DNA from: Cinclus cinclus
Taxonomy: Eukaryota; Chordata; Aves; Passeriformes; Cinclidae
Assembly (NCBI RefSeq): GCF_963662255.1
Contig: NC_085046.1
Span: forward strand, 100,209,324-100,273,323
Length of the DNA stretch: 64,000 nucleotides
Reading direction: 5' to 3'
Part shown: positions 48,481 through 62,000 of the stretch, piece after piece
How the letters are laid out: each line of letters begins with the position of its first letter
How positions within the stretch are numbered: position 1 is the stretch's first letter
Translations under genes and position numbers: made by a program
The notes under the pieces: model-generated
The model's input: only the letters and a program-made list of their open reading frames with translations
Told to the model about the DNA's origin: nothing
Database searches by the model: none

Positions 48481-51400
48481 GAACTTTTCGACCTTTTTTG
48501 AGTGTGACAAACAGAAAGTAGACATTTACCATTTTTATTGTTCCTTAAAAGAGAAAAAACAAACCAAACAAAAATCCACCCTAAAAAAACAACCCCGAGC
48601 TTTCAAATTGTGATCAAAGGCTTGCAAATAAAAATAAATTACTGTTTGGATTATTATCTCTGAACAGTCAACATTGCTACCCAGGCAGAACTTGCAGCAA
48701 TTTTTCCTCCTAATTTTTCAATTAAGGACCTAAGCATTAAATCTTTGCAGTAAATCCTAAACTCTCTTTCCTCACATGAAAGTAGGTGCCTCAGTATGTT
48801 TTTCAAGATGTTCTAGGTGTGGATTTTGAATTTTGATCCTAAACTGTGCAGCAGCAGATCTTGGAAGTACTGCTGGGAGGAGTTGTTTCTTCAGTCTTTG
48901 TGTAAACTCACTGGCACCTCAAATCTCATGACAGTGCAGATTTCCATTCTTGGTTTTAAAAGAAATACATTAATTACAGCCTGTATCTGTAGGGCATGTT
49001 TGATTTGCTGTGTTTGGGTGCATACAAAATGCACCCAAAAAGCTCAGAATAGTTGAACTTGGGTTTCTCATCTGAAAGTGCTGATTATTAATGAATGTTA
49101 CTTGGTAACACCGACACCATCATCAGTCACTGACTTGCCATGAGTGGAATGATGAATTAATACAAGACCTACAAAGTTTATTCCCAACTTCAAGAACTGT
49201 CCAAAGCTGGCAGTTCTAAGGAGCTTACTAGCCAGTAAATTATTGGCATTATTTTCCCAGCAATCATGTTCACATACTTGAATATATTTAATTAGTCAGT
49301 ATTTCTTGTTATTCTGCATATCTTTGACAGCTAATTTGTTTTAAAACCACAGGAAAAAATCAGCTCTTCATGTTTCTTTATTGCATTCTTTTCACCTGCA
49401 TGATCTCCACCTCATGCAGAACTGACAAATTACTTCTAGCAGTAGTTTACTGTTGGGTTGCAAATTTGAAACAAGTATTTGAAAAACTGGCTTGGGTTTC
49501 TGCCATATGAAACACTTTGTGCTGATCATTCAAAGAATTTGTTGTGCTGGGTTCTATAAATCCAGCAGAAGGAATTGTTTCCAATTTTTCCCCCTGAAAA
49601 CTGCAAGATTTATAATTTATTTCTTTGACCATAGTGTTCAGTTAACTGTGCTGTTTTTTGAGGGTCAGCCCACTGTATATTGGAAATTCCCTCCCCTATC
49701 CTCTTTCATTCTACAAGAAGCATGGGAGGAATTACAGTTTAACCATATGAAAAGTTAAACTGTTTGCAGCATGTAGCATTTTCTGCTCTAGCTCTGCACA
49801 GGTGTGCCCTTGGATGCCAGATGACTGAGACACAGAAAACAATAATTAGTGTTCTTGTAGCTGCCCAGATGACTTTTCTGGAGGCTCTTTATGTTGTCAT
49901 TGTGGGAAATATACTGAAATCTGCCTGCAGCTTTTGCATACAGTCTTCTTTCAAATTCACATTTTTCACTGTCTGTATGTGTTGCCCTTTCCTTTCTTTG
50001 AAAGATTAACACCACCCCATATGCAGTACTGCAAATAAAATATGTACTATGTCATCTGTTGCTCAAACTGTTTTCAAAACTGGTGTTTTATTGTGAGGTC
50101 ATCTTCTTTTCTAAACATATGACGTTGAAAAAGTAAATTTCTATCTGCAGGGAAATATCAAAGTAGTATTTTAAAAAACATTTGAAAGACACTGGTAATT
50201 TTAGCTTTAGAGTTTCATAAAGATTGTGATAACCAAAATGTTGACACATTTCTGATATTCTAGCAAGGAGTAAGTGTACCTCTCCTAGTATGTGAGAAAT
50301 TAAAAACAATTAGGGAAGATGAGCCTGACTCTCAGAATTGTCTGACTACATGTAATTTACTGAGTCATGCTTGCTTGGAGGTACCCATCCTTTTTGCAAA
50401 TCAGACTCAGCAAGTCTCCTGCTTGCATCCCATGTCTGTGCATAAGGAGTGAATCAAATGTTCCAAAGGTGGGGAGTATGAACATGCTACAGGTAGCATT
50501 TTTAAAATTTGTATTACTATTAAAGGTAGCAAGGTAAGTCAAGGTAAATATACACTATTTTCTTTTTTCATTGAGGTAGTGAATATTAAATGGTCTCAGG
50601 TAATAAATGTATTAGTAACATTTTTTACAAGAATTGATACAATTATATTTTTTGACATGTTGATGAAGCTAGGATTTGTTGCTTAAATGATTTACATTTC
50701 AGGTCAGCCAATTGTTTCATGCATGATGCAAACATATATATTTTTTTAAATTTTTTTTAATTTATTTTTTAAAACCTCGTAATGATTCCCAAGGCAGTTG
50801 TCCAAGAACAAGTGCTGCCAGTGCCAGAAGGTTATTCAGATATGCCAGTGTCTGAATTCCATGAATTAGATAGATAACATATAACTTACCATCTTCACAA
50901 AGTTGTGTAAATAAGTGGGAGATATAATACCAAATTAGAAAGAAACTGCTGTTGTATCTTCAGATAACTAATAATCAGCTTGTCATTCTCTTCAGTACCG
51001 AGGTATGCTTGTATCTAATTAAATTGTTCCTTACACTTAAAATAAGAAATAATCTGATATTCAACCTCAAAGTCAGCAGAAGACAGCTGGTTAGTGTAAG
51101 ACTGCAAATTATTTCAATAAATTAATGATATTGTGGGTGCGCACAAATAGTGGAGAAGGAGACATTAAGAAAGTTTTGGCACAAGAGAAGGAAAATGTCT
51201 TCCGTGAAGTGGTTTATCAAAACTTTAGGTGAAGATACTCTTGGCGATGTTCACAGAGCTGTTTGTATGCTAAAGTTCCTTGTTTTTTGTCAAAATCCTG
51301 GCTGAAAAACATTGCTTTTCAAAGGCTCCTGCCACAAGCAGTAACATAATTGTCTCTTCTCGTGAACTTGGAAAAAAGATTTTGTCAACTGTCAAAGTAG

Positions 51401-51699
51401 CCATTGCTATTTGGATTTTTTTTGCTTCTTTTTTTTTTTTTTTAATTGCTGCTGTCTGAAAACCAGATTCACATCCCTCATGGATGTTGAATGTTCTGAG
51501 AGAAAAACCACAAACAAATTGCCTCCAGCATTTAATAGTGTCCTTTGCACTTTTCTTGCAAAAAGACGCTATGCACATATTTCATGGCAGTTCATCCTGG
51601 CTCCCTGTCAGTTTTATGTTTTAGTATAATTAAGTTCATTATATATTTAGATTCCTTCTAAGGGGTCATAAATAACAAGGTAGAGGTGATATAGAGTAG
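48481..51699. other. PIEZO2 intron 1 interior, nothing recognised
   Basis: AT-rich sequence with T-rich tracts (for example 51417-51443) and an A/C-rich simple tract (48552-48596). Confidence 0.5.
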
Positions 51700-52230
51700 G
51701 ATAGAATAGAATAATTTAGGTCGAAGTAGACCTTTATGAATCCAGCTGTTGACCTGGCACTGCCTCCACTAAGCCATGTCCCTGAGCACCACATCTACAT
51801 GTCTTTGAAATACCCTTAGGGTGGTGACTACTGAAAAACCTTTCACTGAAGAAATTTTTCCTAACATCCAAACTAAACCTTTCCTTGTGTGACTTTATTA
51901 GTCCAGTCACTTGTTACCTGGGAAAAGAGGCTGACACCTGTTTTGCCACAATGCCCTTTGAGGCAGGTGTAGAGAGTAGCAGGGTCTCCTCAGTGTCCTT
52001 TTCTCCAGGCTGAACAACCCCAGCTCCCTCAGCTGAAACTTTGAAGACATGTGCTTCAGACCCTACCACCAGTCCCACTGCCCTTCTCTGGACGTGCTCC
52101 AGCACCTTAATATCCTTCTTGTAGTGAGGGGCCCAAAACTGAACGCAGGATTCAAGGCATGACCTCACCAGTGCTGAGTACGGGGGGACAATCACTTCCC
52201 TGGTCCTGATGGCCTCACTATTTCTGACAC
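51700..52230 (-). mobile_element. CR1 LINE fragment (3' end, minus strand, in PIEZO2 intron 1)
   Basis: The + strand starts in an AGAATAGAATAATTTAGGTC tail and continues through TTTCTCCAGGCTGAACAACC to GTAGTGAGGGGCCCAAAAC. The minus-strand translation gives [20 protein letters not shown] followed by [18 protein letters not shown], a CR1 ORF2 C-terminal signature. About 530 bp, 5'-truncated, antisense to PIEZO2. Confidence 0.92.
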
Positions 52231-53825
52231 AAATGACCTTGTAGTATTTGAATCTTTGTACCTTGCATTGATTTCTTGTGAGTTTTGAGTGGTCAGCATC
52301 CCACAGTAATCATCTGTCTTCTTATTTTGGAAATAATGTTAGTCAAATATAGAATGGCTAGTGTTACGTGAATTATCTTGTAATTTAAAAATAATTATAG
52401 CAAAGATGCAGTATAATGGTTTCTTTCAGTCAGAATTGCCGAAAGTGGTAATGTTAAACAATTATATCCTAATAATTTAAATTATGATCCTGTAAGAGAA
52501 ATTGGAATCCTTTGCCAATATTTAACAGGCAGGAGAAAAAGTCAGACTTATTCCCAAATAAATTTCTTAGATATATGATGGGGTTCTGTTAACTTGAAAG
52601 CAGTTACTTTCAGTGCACTGACAAATCTGAAACTGGGGTTATGGCCAAAAGAAAAATAATCTGAAAACAACTTAACTATATGAATTAGGTATGAATATGA
52701 ATCATGGCACAATGGTAACAATTTGATTTCATTAGGTACCTATGTAAGGGACGTGGATAAGACTGAACACTATGATGAAAATTTTTGCTGGCTTCCTAGG
52801 GAGTAGAAATGGAAGCATTTAGCATTCAGAGTCTCTGTGAAAGGATGTGCTAGAAAATCCAAAGATCCTGTGAAAGAGCTATGAGATGAAACATGCTAAT
52901 AAATATTGTAAAGAGAATAAAAATGCTCAGGGAGTGAGATAAATTTACCATGGTCAAATCCAAGGCTGTGCAAATAGTTTGCATGGTTCAGAACATGACC
53001 AGTACTGCAGAAAACATCTGCTGGCTTGTGGGTCAAAGACAGAATAGCAGAAAATAACCATGTGGCATCTCTTGCCAATGTTCTGTGTCATGTATCTGCC
53101 CAGACTTCCAATGTTTGCTGAAAACATACATGTGGCTTAATGTGTGTTTCTTTCTGAAGACATCTCCTTTAGCAATTTGTGAACGACTTTTTCAGGTTTT
53201 TGGTTTCTTTATTTGTTGGTTTAGATAGTGCCTGTGCATGCATCTGTAGTTAAACTGCCTAGTTTATTGGTTGGGATCATGGTTCTCTTATAAAGCACAA
53301 AATTTTGCAGAGGGAAGTCCGTTTTTTATCTTCTGTGCAGTAGTAATGGATTATCTTGCTGATTATGTTGTCTTCATGGCATTACTGAATTCCTTAATGT
53401 GTTGTGAAGTAAATCAGCTGACAAAAATGTGAGAGTGTAGATTTATCTAGTTTTACTACATGAAGTTATCTGATTTCCTTTTGTGGTAAATGTTATAAAT
53501 CTGTAGCAGAGTTATAAGGTAATTCCTACAGTACTAGAATTGGTAGGTGAAGGAGTTTTACCCTGTGTTTTCCTTCCAGGTGAAGAAGTATGGAAATCCT
53601 CTCCCTGGAACAAGATTGAGATAGCAAAATATTAAAAATTCAGTTATAGTGGTGGGAATGGATTTCTTTTTTATAAAACTAGGAGGGTATGTGAATACTC
53701 AAAGGAGGCATTTCAAAGTGTATATAAAGTGGCTGGTGGGTGAATTTAAGCTCCTCTAGCAAGAGATAAAGAGATTTCCCTAACCCACAGTGAAATACTG
53801 CCTGTGTTTTTCCTGCAAAAAAGAC
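52231..53825. other. PIEZO2 intron 1 interior, nothing recognised
   Basis: AT-rich, apparently unique DNA between a CR1 copy and a solo LTR. Confidence 0.5.
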
Positions 53826-54850
53826 TGTAGTGGGTTGATGCTGGCTGGATGCCAGGCAGCCACAAAACCCCCTCCACAACTGGACAGAGGAAAGAAAGTT
53901 TAATGAAGGGTTCATGAGTTAAGATAAGGACTGGGAAAGATCACTCATCAAATACCATCAACAGGCTCAACTTAGAATGAAATAGGTATGAAATGAATTT
54001 ATTACTAACAAAATCACAACAGGACAAAAAGAAGTAAAATAAACCCTTAAAAACGCCTTTCCCCCACCCCTGCTTTGTTCTACATCCTGCCAGCAGTGGT
54101 ACAGGGAAATGAGGAACAGGGGTTATGGTAGCTTTATCATCTGTTGTTTCTTCTGCTGCTCAGGGAGAGGAGTCTTTCCCCTGCTGGACTGTGGGGAGAC
54201 AGTTCTCCATGAACGTCTCCAGTTTAGCTCTCTCATGAGTAGCAGCTCTCCGTGAACTGCTTCAATGTGAGTTCCCTCCCACAGCTCCCCTCAAACCTGC
54301 AATGTGGATCATTCTTCCAAGGGGTGCATTCCTTCAAGAACAGGCTGCTCCATACTGGCAGCAGGGCCCCTCTCTCCACAGGTCTGCCACAGCGTCACAG
54401 CATCTTCCCTGGCATCCATCCATGGGCACAGACTCCTCCATGAGCTGTGTGTGGATCTCTGCATCCCTGCGGATATCAATGGACTTCAGGGGCAGAGCTG
54501 CTTCGCTGTGATCAGTACCACATGCTGCAGGGGAATCTCAGCTCCTCGCCCTTCTTCACTGACCTTGGTACCTGCAGAGTTTTTCTCACATGTTCTCACT
54601 CTGCTCTTCCCTGGCCACAATTGCAATAGCATGATGTCTATTTTTTATTTTTTTCCCTTTCCTCTTAAATCTGTTATCATAGTGGTGTTACCACTATTTC
54701 TTTTTGGTTCAGCCTTGGCCAGCAGCATGTCTGTCTTTGGAGCCACCAGGGATTGGCTCTGCTGGACATGGTGGGAGATTCTAGCAGCTTCTCACAGGAG
54801 CAACCTGTAGGCCCCCTGCTACCAAAACCAGGCTATGCAAACCAAATACA
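53826..54850 (-). mobile_element. Solo ERV LTR (ERVL-type by recall), antisense in PIEZO2 intron 1
   Basis: On the minus strand the element opens TGTATTTGGTTTGCATAG at 54850 and closes CAACCCACTACA at 53826 (TG...CA, about 1,025 bp). A CCAAT box (minus strand, 54752-54756) is followed by a TATA-like ATTTAAG (54664-54670) and then an AATAAA signal (53998-54003 on +). This places transcription on the minus strand. The central GC-richer part contains degenerate repeats of the type seen in this avian LTR family. No gag, pol or env sequence flanks it and no target-site duplication is obvious. The open frames inside it are not genes. Confidence 0.85.
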
Positions 54851-55945
54851 CTTAACGTTTTAGAAACCACATGTCCTCTTGTGTGGAGGGAACTGGTCTG
54901 CTTCTGAGCTTTTCATTTGTCTGGAAAAGTGAATCATGGTTTATAGGGATTGCATTAGTGTGAATCCAGAAGAACAGTCACCTTTATTGGAAGCAAACAG
55001 AATTAAAATTGAAGAATTACAAATGGAGTGTAATTGACTGGCCTGCTGAATATCACAGGAGAGAACAATTAATGAGGAAGGTTGTTATATAATACTGTGA
55101 TTGTAGGGGGATTTGGTGTTTCAGGTTATTTTAAGCCCCAGTTTATTAAGTATTTGAAGGCAGGTAGATAAAGCAGTTAAGCAAAGACCAGAAGACCAGG
55201 CAAATGGAGTATGAGGGCTGAGAGTACGGAGAATAAGGAAGATGTTAGTAGAGTGGGAGATCGGATAGGAGGTTTCCGTAGAAAAGGGCAAAGAAATCAC
55301 TGTGTCATTTAAGGAATAGGGAAACAATTAATGATGTTTGGAAGCAGGATAGGGAGCTGAAGAAGATAGCCAACTAGGCCAGCTGGCAGAGTGATAATAA
55401 AAACAGCAAATAACTCTGTCAGTAGAAAATACATTAGCTGGGGGGGCCAGCAAAAATGTGTGAATCCTAGAAATTACAGGGAAGGACGTAACAGGACTTC
55501 CATAAAAAAGTGAGTGAAAGGATATGGAGATAAAGAATTAAAGATTACATCTAAGAGGCAATGAAAAAGAAGTGGAAATTCAGGGAGACAAAAGTTATTT
55601 AGTCAGTCTTTGAGAACACCTTTGGCAAGGTGACTATGTACATAAGAGGAGACATCGAAATTGACAAATATGAGATAATAATGCTGAAAAGAGCGAGTGG
55701 TGGAGAATACACATTCCTGAACAAAATTTGGTATTTTGGGCTTGTTTTGTGATTTCAAGGGGTGAAGGGTGTTACTGTGGAGATAGAGATCTAGTTTTGT
55801 GAATATCTGCCTCTAGTGTGGTTTAATGTGCTTTTCCCAGAGATGAGTGAAATTGTGGAACGATCTGTGGTAAATATTACCTGTTGAATCTTGACCAAGG
55901 TACAAACTAGGCTACTTTGGGAGTCAACTGATTGTGGTTTGCATT
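54851..55945. other. PIEZO2 intron 1 interior, purine-rich on the + strand
   Basis: From about 55160 to 55720 the + strand is visibly rich in A and G. I do not recognise a repeat family or exon. Confidence 0.45.
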
Positions 55946-56027
55946 AAAAAAAAAAACCAAAAAAAAAACCCAAAAAAAAAAAAAACAACCAAAAAACAAA
56001 AACACACCCCCACCCCCCCCCCCCCCC
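55946..56027 (+). repeat. Low-complexity A/C tract ending in C15
   Basis: Runs of A separated by short C groups pass into CACACCCCCA and then fifteen C residues (56013-56027). The open frame across it is an artefact of the tract. Confidence 0.9.
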
Positions 56028-59000
56028 GAAAGCCAAAATCTTCACCCAAACAAATTATTATGCTAATGCATTTTTTGTTTCCCCCTAGAAATTATTCCCT
56101 GTCCTTGCTCTTCTTTCCACTGTGTGTCCTTCTTTGGTTTTTGAGTTTCAGAGAGGTGAGATGCTCAGTTGTCTGCATTCCTCCTGCCATCCTTCCTCCT
56201 CATCCTTCCTTTGTCATGGGATTGTCTCCATGGTGTATTAGTAGAAAGTGAAGAAATAGCTGCGAGAGTCTAGAACTGGCTTCTTGAAATTTGACCAAAC
56301 TGGTGGTGTGAGTTTGGGAGGGCTGACTTTCAGAAACAAAGTAGAGCATCTGCCTGACTCGGACCACCTTGTGCTTCCCAAATTGGGCTGCATGTGGCCC
56401 CTGAGACAAGGACCCATCATTGTATGCAGTGGGCTGGCTGTGGGGCTGTCACCAGCAAGAATGCTGGTCCCTCAGCTGGCACGGGGACTTTGTGCTTGAG
56501 GCTGAGCTCTTCTGGAGATGATGTGCATGGGTATCATCTCAGCAGAAATGGGGGTTTGCTGTCCCGGAGCTGAGCGCTTCCACTGGCTCTGCAGCCCTGG
56601 GGTTCTTGGGGACACTGGTGTATGGCACAGAGAAGCTACTTTCCTGCCAGTCCTGGGGTTGTGCTGGATATCAGGGGCATGACAATCCTGGCCACATTCT
56701 CAGCAAAGGGATCCTGGCTCCAGCACCTCCCATTTCCTCTGCCACTGCTTGTGCATGGCTGCTGTTGAATTATTCTGGTTTGCCTCTTAGGGCAGTGGTA
56801 ATGTCCCATCCTTCCATATTAACAGTATTTCACAGTGAGCCCAAGGATGCAGTGAGCTCTGAATTAGGCACTCAGCCAGTGTAAAATACATTCTCATTTT
56901 ATGAGTCAGCTGCTCTCTGTTTCATTAAAACATGGTCAATCAGCCCCAGCCAGCCAGTAATGGTGTTCGGTGGTTCATTTATCCAGGAAGAGTCTGCTCA
57001 GTTGTGTTTTATGAATTATTTTATTTTTTACTTTAAGAGAAATATGCTCTTTCTTATGCTTTCTAACAACTTTAAAAGGAAAAACAATGTCATAACTGCA
57101 TAGAGATATTTCTTGTAAATTAACTGCATTCTTGTATTTTTCAAGAATTTAATATTTCTTGGGAATATTATTTTAGTCATTTTATGCATCACTGCACTGT
57201 CACCTTGTACGAGTGCAGCAAGTAGGTCTTTAAGTTTCTTCTTTCAGGACATGTAAAAGAACTTATGTGGTGTTGTCATACACCAATCTAACAGATTTAC
57301 ACAAGTGTGTTTGTTCTGTGTTTCACATTATATTACTATATTAATTTATACTTAATAAAATGCTGCACATGCCTGAAAGTTAAACTCTTAGAGAATTTTT
57401 TAAAATTTGGAAACTAATATGTTGACATTTACTTTTCGTTTGTTCAGGGGGAGAGGACTTGCTTGTTTCTGGGGTCTTCTGTTTCACTTAGTTTGTATGT
57501 TGTATTGTAAAGATTCTCTAATATATTTCAAAATAGCAACTTTGCTTTCTTATTTCTAGTTTTTTTGTTTTTGTTTTTTTTGTTGTTTGTTTGGTTTTGG
57601 TTTTGGTTTTTTTTTTCCCCTTCATGAACATTTTAAAGCAAAACTTAAAGGTGGATTTTTTTTTTTTTTTCAGTGATCTCAGGAAAGGAGAAAACCTGCA
57701 GAATTTTTAAACACTTATTTGCTCTGAGTCTGTTTTTGAAATATGGAATGTGTTTATCTGGACAACTGTGAAATATTGAAATGAGATAAACTATTACAGC
57801 TATGGCTGCAATACTCCTGGGACTCCTTAGCCTTGTCCCCACTGGGAAGCTGCCTCTTTGCTAGAAATTCTTGTGGGTTTTTTTAATCTTTTTTTTTTTT
57901 CTTTGTAGCTGTACTCATCTATGAATTTTGAATGCTAGTGTGGGCTGATTAGAATGGCTTTTTGTAAACATGTTGCTTTGATTTGGTATATGGAGAACTT
58001 CAAGCTGAATTTACATCTAAGCCAAACATAGCTCAGCAGTGAAAGAAGGATCACCTTAATTTTTAGGAAGTACTGAATCATGTATCTGACGCAATCTGGG
58101 TTGGTCCTGGGTAACTGACAGTAGACTAGCTGGCTGTTACTCTTTTTCTTGTGTAGAAGGCTGCTGCCTGTGAATAGGGAGAAGAATTTTGCCCTTTTGT
58201 GATGACATGAAAAGTGTGTAGTCTGGGGCCAGATTTGCATGTGGAGGAAAAATGTACATTTGTAGTGAAGCTGAAAGGGAGAACATGAAAGTGAGTGCAT
58301 GAGAGGAGTCGCTAAGTGGAGCGGAGACCATTTATTGATTTGGCAGGAAGAAGGAACAAAGCTTTGATAGGGAAAAGATTTATGTAAATGGTGTAATGCA
58401 TTCTCAGATTTGCTTGCTAAGACTGCCTCATAATCAACTGTTTACAGGGTCAGCGTGCCTCCTGAGCTGCTGTATCAATTTTTTTGATTCTTGCTTCTGA
58501 AAATACCAGGTTTTTTATATGCAAAACAATAAACATGTATGCAGATCAGCATTTGCTTGTGTATTATATCTGGTTTTGCTCGTGGAAACAGAGTGTTAAT
58601 ATGTGTTAAAGGATATGCACAGAACTGCTTGTGTTTTTGTGTGCAAAAGTAAGGAATTTTGTGAATCTTTGTGGTTATCAGTGGCTCAGTGAGTAGGCTG
58701 AAAGTTGTATTTTCATCTGTTCTTTTGCGATATGATTGTCATGTTTCTTCCACCATGAATAATTTGCAGTCCTGTAGACTGTCAGAAGCTGCTGTTCTTG
58801 CTGCTTGTTTTTTTGGTAAAATAGTGGCAGGAGGCTGGTAACAACTGAGTGCCGTTTTTGTTGGCACTCCAAGGAATACAGCGTATACTAACAAGAAACA
58901 GCTATGAAAAATGCATGAAGTGCCAGGAACTACTGCAAACAAAGGTACTATAAACAGAGCCATCATAACCTGCTACACTTAAGAGACTTTTTCTGTGGTA

Positions 59001-62000
59001 AAACATCAGCCTATCTTATTGCCAAAAAATAAAAAGAAAAAAAAAAAAAAGGAAAGAAATAAACTCCTACTCTCCCCTTTAACTATCTACATGTGTTCCC
59101 TAAAGTCTGTCATTTGTTTTTATATGTGAGCTTACACATCAGCACTGCACTAAACAATTTGAACTCTGGGCCTTCTACTAATTATCTGCATTACTTTGGA
59201 TTGAAGGAGGGTAATTTAATCGACAAGTACACTCTTGTCTAGATGTGGTTTTACCAGTGATTGATATAATTCCTGTGCCAGTGAAGTTGTCTTTTATTTG
59301 ATACTCTTTTCCAGTAGAGCAATGTCATACTGGTTTTATTTGATCAGCTAATAGAGCAAACAATGTTGTTTATAGTCACACCACCACATTTACAGCAGCT
59401 TGTTTTGTTGGACTGATGCATTTTTGTTATTACTAGGTGTATTTTGGTGTTACTAATTGTAGTAGCATTCCTGTTCCTTCAGTCCTCAGAATAATGCAGT
59501 TCTGGGAGAAAAATCTGGGAGATTTTTCTTCATATTGAGTGTAGCTCCCTGATTTGTGTTATTAGCAAGCGTCATTATCACTTATATTTTAATTGCTAAG
59601 TCAACTAAAAAAACAGGGCTCATGCCAAGACCTGTCCTTCAGGAACTGTGCTGGTGATTTTTCTGCGGCTGGAAAGTATTTCCAGCATTACTGGGATCAC
59701 TTCTGAAGCCACTTCCATTTTATAATTTTAATCCTTGTTTTAATTTGTTTCCCGTGTAAAATATCAGTGACTGTAGTAAATGCTGAAATAGAAGCAAAGA
59801 CTTACTGCAATTGTCTAGACTGATTAAGAACCTTATTATATGGGTGTGATTTTGGTAAACCTGAGCTTCAATACTTTTCCATGTCTGTTTTTCTTAGAAG
59901 CTGCTTGTAAGGTTTTTTGAATAGAAACCACAAAAGGATGACAATTTTTTTCTTTATCGTATGTATTTGCACTTCTCTTCTTCTGCTACCTTTACTCATT
60001 GATGAACCGATTACAATCTTCTCCTAATAAATGAACTTTATTCATTAATCCTCCCAGTATCAAGGATAGACTTTTGGTTTTAACAGGTTAAACATGTTCT
60101 TAAATTTCCCCCCAAACCCCATACACATAATTTTATTGTGTGTTTTTTTTTGTCTTTAGTGCCCCATGAAGATTATTTTTCTTAATATTTATGTAGTTAA
60201 AGATTGAGTTAATTCAGCCTTTTCTCTCTTTTTTTTCTTTTTTTTTTTTTTTGCCAGAGGAGCTTTTTATCAAACTTAAATTATCGTGCTGCTAGTAAAA
60301 ATACCAGTGAAATATATTGCTGCAGAGTGGCTGAAGAGCCAGCAAGGCATCACCAAGTGGGGCTGTCAGATGTGCATTACAGAATTGCAAGCTATTTACT
60401 CGCTGTCACTGCTAACCTGCTGAATAGTGTGGCTGGCATGCTCCCATCTCCTCCAGGGGTAAATAAAACAAAGGTGGCACTAACATTGTGCACCTTGATG
60501 TGCTGAGTGCTTGCCCTGCCATTTAAAAGTCATAGAAAGTGCTGACAGATGGCATGAATGAATTACATTAGAAAACCACCTGAAAAGAATACCTTCCCAG
60601 CCACATTAACATTTAAAGAAATGGATGAGAAAAAAATCATCATCCAGGCTAATTATTTCTCTTTGAAAATAGAGAGCAGGCAGAGTTTCCCTGCTGCAAT
60701 AAAGGAGTGAGGGGGTCCTATATTCTTATGAATTTCTCTCTACATATTGTATGGTTGCTTCAAGGTTGACCACAAGGATAGCTGGAGGGAACAAGGGAAA
60801 ATATTTGCTCTCGCCTTCAATCTGCTTGGGTGGGCATGGTGCCTTTTCATAGTGTGTCAGGCCACAACAGCCAGAGGTAAGAGCTGACCACCAAACTTTG
60901 ATTCTGTTTCATGTTAGCTTCAGTTTATTGATTATCACTCAGGAAAGGAAAATAGAAATTGACTTGAAAAGCCCAATACCTTTTGAGTTCCTCTCTGTGC
61001 ATATAGATAATGCAAAGGTGTCTCATTGGAGGGAGGAAGGCTTCACCATCCACTTTACTTTAATGAGGAGCATTAATGTAGAAGAGATGCTAATATATTA
61101 AGTTAATTATTCTGAATTATTTTCTTCCTCATAATTTACAGTATTGATGATATTTTTCTTTTACTTCTTTCCTTTGGTGCACAGTGAATAAATAGAAAGT
61201 TGCTTTTTCTCTTTTCCATATTTTCAGTGTTATTTCTGTCCAGTCTGTTTGTTTATCTGAGGTTGGGTACCTAAGTAGAAAATGAGTCCTTATGACATTA
61301 GTATAATTTTTATATGCTTCTTTCACAGAAGAAAGGAGATAGATACATTTGAAAGAAAAGGTTAAAACATTGGAATTATTTTTTCAAGACTATGTTCTTA
61401 AACAGGTGTTGGTCTGTTCTATCATGTGTACAGCGCAGAACTGTCATTAAATAAGGCTTCCTAAATTCCTCTTCCTTTAACTGAAAGCTCCTGAGTGCAG
61501 ACATTCTTAACTAGTGCATCGCTAAACCAGAATTTATGTTAGTTTGGACCCAATTTTCTATGGATATTTCCATCAAGACTAATAATTCTTCTCAATTATG
61601 TAAATCCCTTTTTTATTATGCATATTTTAAAACCATATAAACTTGATACTCATGTGGCATACTTAAACATATTTTCCAGTCTTAGAGAAAATTTCCCAGT
61701 ATTTTCAGCTCTCTGCTTAGAGATTCAGAATGAACATTCAGTGGATAACTCACCAGAGCACTTGGGGGTGGGTGTGGAGGAGGCAGCAGTGCAAAGCTGA
61801 ATTGCCATCTGTTTATTTTCAGAGCATAATTTGCAGGTGCAGGTAATCTAGTGCCTTTTCCAAACTACTTCCCACCTGTTTACATAGTTCCCTGTGGGCC
61901 TGTGACATAATCCTTATACTGCGTGATGCAATGAAGGCAATTAAAAAGAAAGGGTAAAAAGAAAAGCAATTAAATGTTCATTTTTCTTTAATGTGTAAAA

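Noticed and set aside
54304..54810. 168-codon open frame on the + strand
   Set aside because: It lies wholly inside the antisense solo LTR and has no gene family signature.
57935..58300. 121-codon minus-strand open frame in intron 1
   Set aside because: Low-information composition with no recognised motif; probably chance.
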